From the NCBI GenBank assembly GCA_021464245.1, contig JADCRB010000151.1, positions 976,947 to 1,040,946 on the forward strand: a stretch of DNA of 64,000 bases, written 5' to 3'. The notes beneath the pieces are model-generated. The model did no database searches. It saw nothing but the letters and a program-made list of their open reading frames with translations, and was not told the origin of the DNA. Shown here piece after piece: positions 1 through 11,640 of this stretch. A program made the translations under genes and the position numbers. Each line of letters starts with the position of its first letter. Position 1 is the first letter of the stretch. The stretch comes from Carallia brachiata (taxonomy: Eukaryota; Streptophyta; Magnoliopsida; Malpighiales; Rhizophoraceae).

Positions 1-725
1 ACAATTTACCAACTAATGCCAATTTAATGTTACTAATTTATTTGTATATTTATTTCAAAGTTAGTGACTTATTTAAACTATTGTTTTGTTACTGAAACTT
101 TTCAATAATTACGACCTAATTATAAACTTATCCCTTTTTAGATTTCTTGCTTAGGCCTTTGAGTTCTGCTTCTTTTGTAAATAAAAACGCACTTACATAT
201 CGGTTGTGACCAAGAGGAGCGCGTTGATTTGAGCAGACATTATGGTTTGGTTGACTCCAAAAGTTTTTAATTTGATTCAATTAAAAAGAATTTATTTAAA
301 ATTAAAAAAATCAAATTCATTCAATATAAAATTATGAATAAAGTATATTAAAGATAAATAAAAATAGCGAACACTCTCAATCAAAATTTTTAGGTCGGTA
401 ACTTTTTGGATCTTTGCATTGTCCCTTCCGTTTGCGAAACGAATTTGAATTTTGTAACCATGGCGGTAAATTAAAATGCACAATTTAGTGAATTGTTTAT
501 TCGAATAGTTATTCAACAGGAGAGAGACTTTCTTTCTAAAAATTATTATAAAAAATTATGCCAAATCTTTTAAAACAAAAAAAAAAAAAAAGGCAAGCAA
601 GTCAGAGGATAATTTCGGGTCAAATTTAACGCGGCATGTCTTTGTGCTTCTCCGGTTTGAAAAAGCCAAAATAGTAAAATCAAAAATTAAAAAATGGCCA
701 GCGCAGCAATCCGCCACTTCTTCCT
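1..725. other. Intergenic, AT-rich
   Basis: No convincing gene. The stretch is AT-rich with poly(A/T) runs, including a long A run near 580-592. The short open frames here lack plausible start contexts, splice partners or recognisable motifs. The distal promoter of the histone gene may extend into its right end. Confidence 0.6.
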
Positions 726-1241
<516 letters not shown>

Positions 1242-3444
1242 AGTTTAGGGTTTTCAGAGCTAACAATTAAGTGATATCTTGGGATTAGGGTTTCTTTTTT
1301 TTTTTTTTAAATTTTTTGTGAATTTCTGATGATTGTACCTTGTGGTTTCTTAATTAGAGAAACTTAGCGAATAGATTCTCTATTTCGTTGCTTATTATAT
1401 CCACTCTTTTTGTTACCATTTGAATCTGAATTCAAGATTCATTTGTGTATTGCCAAGTAATATGTTCCCAAACAATATGCTTAACCAGCCATAGAGGCTT
1501 GAGATTTCGTCAATTGTCACTGAAGAAGGGAAAACATGAAAAAAGAAGCCACTTGATTGCGTCAATAAGGAGCCCATGAACTAAACGTGCATGCCCAATG
1601 TCCACGATGTGCCTGGCCTGTCGTCCTTGTTCTGCTCTTCTCGCTCTGGTTCAGCTGTGCTTGGAAAAATAAGTTACCTCCCACCCCGACCTTAGCTGTC
1701 TGGCGGCGTCGTTGTCCGGTTGAAGACAAGCTGTTCGGGCATAAAATCCTCCTTATCGGAAATAAAATAGTCTGTATTTCAGATTGAAAAATTGGAAAAT
1801 AAAGAACCAAATTCCCATTTCCAACATACCTGAGAAGGACAGGAATGCCAGCCCCTTAGTAGTACTTTGGAGTCATTAATTGGAAAATCAGTGTGCTTGG
1901 GAATATCGAAGTACATATCCAACCATCCAATGGCATTTAATTATTACAATATTAGCCTAGAAGTGGTTTGAGAAATAAATAGCAAGACAGCAAAAATTGC
2001 TGCAGCTCCGCCGCAAAATGGCCGAAACTAAGCACAATCAAACCAAAGCAGGAAGAGGGCCACATAGAGTTCCAAACTGGAACCTTAATGCAGAGAGATC
2101 CCTAGACAAAAGAAAACCATATAGTCGGGAATAGAGGATTTGATAACTTGGAATAACGGAAAGAGGTATAAAAGGATGTAAAGAAAAAAGCCTGATGTGG
2201 GCATAAGAAAGGGGCACAGAACTAACAGCCCACTTCCATTTGCAGCTCATTTCTAGTAAGGAGAAAAGGACTTCAGTTTTTCCTATCAGAAACTCCAAAA
2301 TCTCATCGAAGTCCCTTTCATTCGGAAGCGCTATGCATTTGTTATTATGAAAATGAAACTATCACTTCTTTCCCAATTATGATTTGATGGGGAAAACATG
2401 TAAACTCTACCTAGAAAAACATGTAAAGGTAAAATGTTCAGCATTGGGCAGTCCTTCAAAATTGACTTATCTTGTCCTTTACAAGTAAGCCAAGCCCAGC
2501 TCAACAAGGATTCTTATGTTTAGAAAAATCAAACACAAAGTCAAACAAAACAGTTCTCAGTCCATACCTCATAACGACAATAATAAAATACGAGCAAAAC
2601 CATAACCCTCCCAGGTAGTCTAGATATGACATCCACCGAAATAGCTTGGACTCTTAGAGTTAGATCTGCCATAAAATTGAAAGAACAAGCCAATGTAAAA
2701 TAAATATGGACAAATAAAAATCCACAGATTGCAACTGAAGATTAAAGAAACAAAATAGCATACCGAATGTGTGATATTCTCTGAAGATTCCACAGTGCAG
2801 TGAGCAGAATCATAACTTGGATATATACACTACTTATCTCCTGAATGTGGACGAGAAGAAAACTGGACAGAAGAAAGTCAGGACAGTGATACATGTGATG
2901 TGAAACAGGGCCAGCTTATGCAATTAAAACCTCAATCCGTGTACTTGCCTTGATTTTACCGATCACCAAGATAAGCCGCTGCAAAAAATTAACAAATAAT
3001 AAACTTGCAACATGACTATGGTCGCTAAAAGTTTAAATCTTGATGACTTATGTTTAGTAAAGAGGTGAAACTATAGTTGGAACATGATGATCAACATAAA
3101 CATGGCCATTCATATCAGTTCAACTGCCAAATCATAACGATCTTGGAAATAATAGCTGCTGTAAGTGATAAGAAAATGTCAAAAGAAGTCAAGTCACAAA
3201 GAAAACCCATACAAAGACAGGATACATGGGCCAATCATGTAGAGAGAAGACACCAACTTAAAGGGTTTCCAACTCATCCACTGGACAATCTCCTCAATGT
3301 CATCAATATATTCTTTTTTTTTAAGCTTCAGGATTTGTATTGCCATATCTACAATTGCCAAACACAAGACCTTAAACTCAGAACCAATGGGATTTGAAAA
3401 CATTCGCTGGGTTCTCTATCTTGAAGATTCAAGTTCAATCTGCT

Positions 3445-3768
3445 TCTGCTGTTGTTTTCAAATCTTGTGATGGTGGTTAAAATCAAGTTCAATCAAGTTC
3501 AAATCTTGTTTTCAAATCGGCTTAAAATATCAAACCTTGTGAATGATGGCAGTGAGATTGCTGGTAACCTTGCTGTTAGTAAGGGTGTTTCATGGAATTT
3601 TCTCATTCTGCTGTTGTTTTCAAATCTTGTGATGGTGGTTAAAATCAAGTTCAATCAAGTTCAAATCTTGTTTTCAAATCGGCTTAAAATATCAAACCTT
3701 GTGAATGATGGCAGTGAGATTGCTGGTAACCTTGCTGTTAGTAAGGGTGTTTCATGGAATTTTCTCAT
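3445..3768. repeat. Perfect 162-bp tandem duplication
   Basis: Positions 3445-3606 and 3607-3768 read as identical 162-bp units beginning TCTGCTGTTGTTTTC and ending TTTTCTCAT. The unit is a multiple of three, so a plus-strand open frame (3452-3871) continues through both copies. Identity across the whole unit points to a very recent duplication or an assembly artefact. Confidence 0.9.
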
Positions 3769-5464
3769 CCAGACTAATATTCAGAAACAGCTCCAAAGGC
3801 AACCCCTCCATGCCCCCTTCCCTTTTACAAGCATTGTAAATTTTGAAAGCGGAGAGAGAGATGCCACATAGCCATTCAGTTTTTTCAGCTTTGAGGCTGA
3901 AATTCTCTCTCAAATAGGGACTATAATCAAGCCACCCTTGGCATGCAAGGTTTTCGCTTGACTTTGTTAGTCCCAGCAAGAGGCTTCTTCATTACCAGCC
4001 AAGTGCTTTGACATGCCGTGTCTTTTGAATTAAACTGCAGCTGCAACACAGCCAATATCCATAGCCCTACACCAGTATTGGAGGTCATAACTTGAGATCC
4101 AACTTTCAACCACCATCTATCATATAAAGAGGATATCACGCAACCCAATTCACTTATTCAGTTTAGCATGGCGTGGGCTGCTATTCCTTGCTGACACAAT
4201 AGCCAAATCCCAAGATAAATAATGATTGGCATGGATGAGATCAATGTGGGCACTAGATTATCGAATGTTCTCATAGCAGGCCTATGGAGAGATCAATCCC
4301 CAACTATATGAACTTCTAGGACTAGTAATGAGCAAAGGAATATAATTGCCCCATATCCAAACATGCATCCCGGGTTGCAGCAATCAGTGATCCGACATGA
4401 TTTGGCCTAGAAACAGTTTTTTGTTGTCTGTCTACTTTATATATCAAGCCAAGCCCCGAGTTGTCCTGCATTTGATTACTACCTTCAAATATGGTGAACA
4501 AGTAGTAAAAATTGCTACCAGATTATGGCATTCAAAAAGCTATTCTATGAAAGTACTTAGCTAAATGGAGAGAGAAGTGACTGAGACATGGATGCAATTA
4601 AAGGGAATTTTTTTAGAAAAGTTAAAGAGAGGTTTTGAAACAAGAAAGAGGGAAGTAGAGAAGTGATAGGGATAAAAATAACTACTTACTGCAAAGCTGA
4701 AGACAGGGAGCACTTGAAGACAAAATAGAAATACAAGTCTACCTGCGCATGTTGGAGGTCTTGCATGAAAAGGCCGCACACAAACCTCTAAAAGCGTATG
4801 CTGCACAACACACTATATTAGGCATTAAAGCAAAGCTAATGATGGGATGGGACATACCCCCAACCTGGCTTGGAGTTTTCAAGGCAAAATGACAGCATTC
4901 CCAGCACAGAAGATTTTGGATGTTTTATGCATGTCAATATGTTTCTCCTTTAGGCCAACATTAATATCATTTCTGTCAACATATTCTCAATTAATAACCA
5001 ATTTTAAATCATACTTTACAATCTCCAATTCAAAAGCCTTGAAGGATTGTCAGAGCTCTTACACGTTTGGAAATGGAATGCTACTGCCTGAAACAATCAA
5101 TTATCCACAAGCAAAGGCAGCTCAACAGAAAAAGCCATACAGCTGTTAAGTAAAGACAAAGCCTGGTCTTCTACCTTCGAATATTGTCACAAATATGCCC
5201 TTGGATGAGGAGTAACTGATGATATATGCAGCTTTAGTTGCCTTAACCAAACAATATCAATAATAAGCATAAATAGTGAGCATCAAATTGAACAAATTTC
5301 CTAGTAAAAAAATTTGTGGCATAAACTGGTTAGAAAGATAAAACTGCTGCGGAATTATCAGCTTCTTGAGGCTTCCTTGAGCCAACACCAATCCAACTAT
5401 AACATACAACAACACGCCCGAAAAGAAATAATCAGTACAAAATCTTCTAATCTAAAAAAAAAAT

Positions 5465-6569
5465 CTAATGAAGTTTTCAACTGATGTAAAAGGGATACAA
5501 TTTGAATTATCAGCAATTAAATTATATATGTATATAGCAACAAAGTTACAATTTAGCACTGATAGTACATGCAGATAAATAAGCACATGAACAGATACTG
5601 TAGAAAAGATTACTCACCAAAGGGAAGTAATACTGAAGTTCATGCTTCTCTAATGAGTTATTTCCCTATCAATCTGACTGAGCAAGTCCTATTCATTTTT
5701 TGCATATATTTAAGGCCAAAATAAATCGACAAGGCTCAGAACAACAAAATCACGAAGTACAAAAACTTGGACATTTACCCATGGCATTTCAAGTAATGGT
5801 TTGTGGACCATCAACAGCACATAATTGCCCAAATTCCATCTGAAATTCTTTTAACGGTGAAGGAAAAAGATAAGCAACATGGTGTAAACAAAGTAATTCA
5901 TTTTATGTTAAAGACATGCATCAATTAACTTACAGTTGAAAATATCTTCTTCAAAGTCCCCACTATCAGCATCATGAGCAGTGACCTTTATATTGCTGTA
6001 TATCAGGAAGGTATTAATCTGAAAAAAAAAAAAAAAAAACTAATGAAATTTTCAAATAATGTAAAAAGGATACAATTTGAATTATCAGCAACTAAATTGT
6101 ATATGTATATAGCAACAAAGTTACAATTTAGCACTGATAGTACATGCAGATAAATAAGCACATGAACAGATATTGTAGAAAAGATTACTCAGCAAAGGGA
6201 AGTAATACTGAAGTTCATGCCTCTCCAATGAGTTATTTCCCTATCAATCTGACTAAACAAGTCCTATCCATTTTTTGCATATATTAATGGCCAAAATAAA
6301 TGAACGAGGCTCTAAACAGTGGAATCACAAAGTTCAAAAACTTGGATATTTACCCATGGCATTTCATGTAATGGTTTGTGAGACCATCAACTGCACATAA
6401 TTGCCCAAATTCCATCTGCAATTATTTAACGGTGAAGGAAAAAGATAAGCAACATGGTGTAAACAAAGTAATTCATTTTATGTTAAAGACATGCATTAAC
6501 TTACAGTTGAAAATATCTTCTTCAACATCCCCGCTATCAGCATCATGAGCAGTGACCTTTATATTGCTG
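5465..6569. repeat. Direct tandem duplication of about 0.53 kb
   Basis: Two diverged copies lie at about 5465-6000 and 6040-6569, offset by about 575 bp and separated by a long A run. Both start CTAATGAA and end near GTGACCTTTATATTGCTG. They carry many substitutions and small indels, so the duplication is older than the 162-bp one. Each copy ends with the same exon-like minus-strand segment (VTAHDADSGD then F or V, EEDIFN) followed by a GTAAGT donor. Confidence 0.85.
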
Positions 6570-8114
6570 CATATAATTTTATATTTGAACAACGCAAACA
6601 ATTGATGGAGAATCTTATATTTAATTTCTTTGGAATCATCTACTTTTCTTTTTATCTATGGATGATCAAGGTTGCAAGACATACAGAACTTCACTCAAAA
6701 TAAGCATGGTTCTTTCCGTATCCACTTCCATTGCTCCTCTAATGACTGGATTAGGTATTAGTTGTATGGAAAGAAGAACAACAGTGTATTGTCTACCATG
6801 TAATGTGAACAGCCTGAAATGATTGAATTATAGGAAAAAGAAAAGGGAAAACTTTCTAAAGTATGAAGTCAGAAGAAACCACCTAAGACAACTTTTCAGA
6901 AAAAGGATACTGTAAAAAGCATGGCACGTACCTTTAACAACTCTAACAACTTTCACAAGAGCTTCGATACCATAAACATTATGAACATTCCGCTTTTTTG
7001 TAATGGATGACATTTGACATTATGCAAATTCCTCTTGCAGAAACATTAAATTTAAATGGTTATGATGTTATACATTTAAAGTAATTGCATTTACTTAGAA
7101 AATTATCTCACTTGACTAACTTTTAAGCATCCTTTATCTTGCTTCCCCAAAAGTAGATTACTGAAAATTTCACTTACAAGACTAAGACAGAGGGAAAAAG
7201 AATTGAAAAACCAGAAGCCAATAAAATGAGAAGGCATATTGAGCTTAAAAAGCGCCACTGTCCATCAATGTCCTTTCTCCATCTGCATATGCATTTGTGT
7301 AATATTATCTCTGTGAAGCCTAAAAAGCAACAATAGAAGAGATCATTAATACCAAAATTCCATAAGTTTAACCAATTTAAAAGAAATTAACCTTTGTTAA
7401 TCTTACAATAGTGGTTTGACTGGTTTCATTGCCCTGTATTTCAAAAGAAATATAAACTATTCAATCTTTTTAAAAGGAAGAGGGACATGAAAAAACTGCA
7501 GAATGAAAAGAAGCTCCTTTCTTTGAGTTTTCTGCGGACATGCACAATTTCTTTGATTTTCTGATTCTTCCAATCACGGGCGTGCTGCCTCAAGAAACCA
7601 AATCATAGTAATCCTGCAAAACAAAGAGTCAATGTCTGCCTCCTCCTCTCAGTTTTGCCCCAAACAAAACACACCTCATACTTCCAACCCATCTACAATA
7701 TAAAGAACTGAATGCATATATACTTTGTCGTGTTTTTCATCCAAGCCAATTTACCTTTATTTCCATGAGATTGAGCCTATTTAGTGGTAAAACCCAAGAA
7801 AGTAAGTCGGATAATTAGTGGTAAAATAACGTTAGCGAACCAAAATTCTTTGGCGTCAAGTCGCCGAGATAAGTACAAAACCAAGAAGCAGGGAATTAAC
7901 AAACAATAAAAAGGCGAAACTGGAGAACGCACCGTTAAACCCAGAAAAGGCTGTGGCGTCTTGAACCGCTTCTGTCTTTGCACTCTTCTCCAAACAACCG
8001 CAATCGGCGCCGCCGCAAGAAACAAAAGATTTTGAAATCAATTTAGGAAACAAAAATAAAAAAGAAAAAGTAAAAGATCTTTAACCGAGCAAAAACAAAA
8101 CAACGAAAGAAAGA

Positions 8115-8244
8115 TGAGAAACAGAGAGAGAGAGAGAGAGAGAGACGGAGAGAGGATTGACCAAACATCAACGAACCGTTAAACCCTCTTCTGTCTTGCA
8201 CTCTTCTCTTCTGTCATGAACGGACTGCGGAAATTCCCGCTTAC

Positions 8245-8279
<35 letters not shown>

Positions 8280-8301
8280 CCTCCCCCTTTTTCAATTTAT
8301 A
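8115..8301 (-). promoter_or_regulatory. Core promoter with (GA)/(CT) microsatellites
   Basis: TATAAATTG is read on the minus strand at about 8293-8301, just upstream of a CT/GA microsatellite at about 8248-8277 and a second at about 8122-8145. GA-rich leaders are common in plant 5' UTRs. A short segment of the leader (AGAGTGCAAGACAGAAGAGG near 8180-8200) recurs in altered form near 7950-7990, suggesting a small exon duplication. This would drive the minus-strand locus to its left. Confidence 0.5.
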
Positions 8302-11300
8302 GGCGTCAGAAAAACCCGCAACGGCTCTTTTTTTTCTTTTGCTATGTAGTGTCCTGTCAGGCTAATTCCTATCGCATTAGGATGGGGAAAGGAAACCTTA
8401 TGTAGTTTAGTAATCCTAATTCCGTTGCGAAAGGGGAGAAAACAAGTAGTATACATGAGCGCCTACTACGTGATCAAATGATGGACAAATAGTATTTACA
8501 TGTCACTTAGTTTGTGTAATTATAAAATATGTTTTATACAATTATAATTAAAAAATATAAATTAAAAAAACGACATTTTATTATTACGATTGTATAAATA
8601 TAGATTTAGATACTGTTTGCCCACCAAATCATATGCCCTAATTCTAACGCCAATAGGAGAAGATAATAAAACATTTTTAAAACTGATTTCTGAGAAGACA
8701 ATAAAACATTATTAAAAATGATTTCTATGTAATGAATTAAATAAATGTGAAAAAAACAACAAAAAAATCTATTTTTAAAAGCAGATTTTTATTAATTTAA
8801 ATACAACGAAAATCTTGTTCCTATTTGAGAGAGTCCAATTCCCCTTGGTAAAAGAAGCTCTTATTTCCTTAAATCCTAAATCCCTTAGGAAAGAGAAAAT
8901 AATTAGTGGCAGATAAAAAAATGATTTTCTTTTTTCTTCAAGACTATGTCTATGTGGTGTTGAGGTACTAATGCTAGGAAAAAATAAAGCCGCCTGGACA
9001 TCGATTCCAAAATTTTGAAAAGGTCAAAAACAGAGCACATAATTTCCAATACTCTATATTTGAAAAGAAAAAGAGGAAAACAGATATTAAATTTATGCCT
9101 CAAACAGACGGAAATTTAAATCAATTCATAATTTCCAATTCTTTCTGTTTCAAAAGAAAAAACTAGTAAACACCGAAAGTAGCTTACATCTTTGTCGATT
9201 GTTATCCCAATGGTTGTCTCGAGAAAAGAAACTGCAAGAATAAGGAAAAAGAAAAAACAAAACAAAACAAAACAAAAAAATTAGGCAAATTAAGGTCCGT
9301 TTCTTTGTTGAAAAATAATTTATTTTTGTAAAATATTTATAAAAAAAATATTTTCAGTGAAAATAATAATTTTTTTATCATTTACTTAAACTACACTTTA
9401 TATTTTTTTTCAGAAAATAACTTACGCTTAGAATAAACTGAAATTATTTTACCTAAAAATCTTAAAATTTTCTATAAATTTTCCGTTAATTACTTATTTT
9501 ATGTGAAATAGATACAAAAAAATTGAAGAAAATTTTTTCTTATAAAATATTTTATGTGAAACAAACACACTCTAAATCAGTATCCATCTTTACTTACGCT
9601 TCTCTTGAATAACAAAATTAGGGGGAAAATAACAGGAAAAAAACGGAAAGCAGAGATTAATCTGCAAAATGATACAAGATTTTAGTTCTTTACGTTAAAA
9701 AGAAAAACTATGAAATCAACTTCCATCTTTACCAGCATGAATACGTCTCCTGGAATAAATTCACTGTTGCAGCATCGATCTTGAGGTTAGGGTTTGTAGC
9801 GTCGGGAGTTGTGGTTTTTTTGAACTGTCGTATGGAACAGAACGTTGCAGGGTGAGGTAGACTATGAACACGAACGTTGTGCTTTATTTGTAACGTTCTG
9901 TAGGCGGAAGTCCCGTTACGGAAGTAGAAACAAAATTGCCCGTTGCCCTGAGGCCTCAATCTTAGTTACGAGAGGAGAAACACAATTACCTTAATACCCT
10001 GGAGCATAACTTGTCGTTTAAAACAATAAATAAATGGAAAAAAAATTAAAAAAGATATAGAAATTAATCATAAAATGATCATTTACAAAAAAAATTTAAC
10101 AATTTTTTTTTATGAATTTTATTTTAAATCAAGTTTTAGAGTAATATTAAGTAAATTTAAGATAATATGAGTATTTTTTATATCTTCTTAGTATGACTCT
10201 AAATAAATAAATAAATAAGGAAAGAAGAAGAAAAATGTCCTGTTATATCTTATGGTACAACAAGTTGGGATTATTGGTACAATGGAAATCTAAAATGCAA
10301 CCCAATTTAACAAAATGATCATAGGTACCTACATTAGAGATGGATGACATGAGTATGTTGGTGATTAAATGTTAACATTTACTTCGTTAAGAGTTATGTT
10401 TGGAGAAGATTCAATAATTGCTTAATTGTTAAAGAAGAGAAGGAATTCAGTTGGATCAACAAATTTTTGTTTTAACGAAATAAACTATAATTTTTTCTTT
10501 TCTTCCGCTTAATCAACAGCTAAATTGTATACAAGCCATAATTGGAAAGGGTGAACGAGCACTTTTATAGTTTGATTTAGTAAACGTCACCGTAATGAGA
10601 ATTACAAATCTTAAATACCGAAGTCATGCTGGCCACAAACAGCACGCACAAAATTAATGCGAACAAATCAACCAAAAAATGGCTACGTATGTGCGTGGCA
10701 AAACTTCAACAAGAAAAGAGAAGCACCGCCCAGGCTTCTTCTCCCAGACTATTCTCTACAAGCACATCTGGCTTGTCTGAGACACCTCGTAAGAATTAAT
10801 GACCCCAGACCTTTCATTGTCCTGGCCATGGAATAAAGACCCATTTTCACCTGTTCTCAATCTTTACCTAAAGCTCCGCAGATGGGCCGCCGCCCAAGAC
10901 TGCATTGGGCCTGGAATCAGCAAGGAGCCTTTGCAACAGTTGGTTCACGCATTACGAGCACATTTAAATCCTGGGCAACAAATAAAAACAGCAAAAACAG
11001 CATACCTTCGTGGCAAAGTATCCAAGAACATATTGACGGTAAATTAATTAAGATTCTTTGCAGGTTATATTGGATTGTTCTTTGTTTCTTCAGAAATCTC
11101 AGGTAATCTTAAGAAAGCTTTCAGATTCAAGAAATTCTTAAAATGACCAACAAAAAATATACACTAACTCTATAATATCACGAATACATATCCTTTTTTT
11201 GTCTAATGCATAAGCGTGAAACCCAGTTCAACTTTATATACCAGCCTTTCAGAGAACTCATCGACCATAATGTTCTACATCGCAAGCCATTGCAAGAAGT

Positions 11301-11640
11301 AGAGAAAAAGTAATGCAGCGAAGAAATCTAACTGCACAACACAATCCAAGACTACCTTTCTCCCAAACGTCATTAGCTTCAGCATCTTATGTAAGCCTCT
11401 CGAATAAGCAATTTCAATACCCATGCAATTCAATCATCATCACTCAAACAATAACAGAAGAAAAAAACTTCAGACATCCCTTATGTAGAAAACGCGAGTG
11501 CCGACCGATTCTCTCGTAAAAATGTCTCCATTATAGTTCCGTCTCAATAACAAACAGAAAGGCGTCCTGAATATAGAAGAAAAACATAGATGACTAAAGA
11601 AACAAAGAAACTAGGTGGATCTCATTCTCCTCGATCATGT
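8302..11640. other. Intergenic, AT-rich
   Basis: No supported gene. The interval contains an (AAAAC)n tract near 9257-9277, one MITE-like element annotated separately, and, at 9720-9990, a GC-richer patch with a telo-box-like TTAGGGTTT that might be a promoter or a lost leader exon. About 11300-11640 is probably the 3' UTR of the FKBP62-type gene on the minus strand. Confidence 0.5.
9293..9574. mobile_element. MITE-like element with degenerate terminal inverted repeats
   Basis: The left end reads GGTCCGTTTCTTTG and the right end, inverted, reads GAGTGTGTTTGTTTC. The interior is AT-rich and partly self-complementary, with AAAATATTT motifs near both ends. There is no coding capacity. Termini of this GTCCGTTTGTTT type are common in small plant DNA transposons. 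Terminal similarity is imperfect and no target-site duplication was established. Confidence 0.45.

Larger units (their letters stand above)
1242..8270 (-). other. Unrecognised intron-rich transcript-like locus (possible lncRNA or poorly conserved gene)
   Basis: About 7 kb without a recognisable conserved protein. On the minus strand there is a TATA box at about 8293-8301, a (GA)n-rich leader, and many short segments bounded by plausible AG and GT sites. One exon-like piece at about 6926-7013 runs from MSSITKKRNVHNVYGIEALV to a GTACGTG donor. Another, at about 5947-6000 and 6516-6569, reads VTAHDADSGDFEEDIFN before GTAAGT and occurs twice. An open stretch at about 3194-3403 reads with coding-like composition. 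I could not join these into one in-frame mRNA. The locus may be a long non-coding RNA, a decayed gene, or a real gene with an unfamiliar product. Its 3' end would converge on the H4 gene. Confidence 0.3.

Noticed and set aside
8200..8217. miR156-like TGACAGAAGAGA on the minus strand
   Set aside because: Only the first 12 bases match, the rest diverges, and no complementary arm that could form a precursor hairpin was seen.
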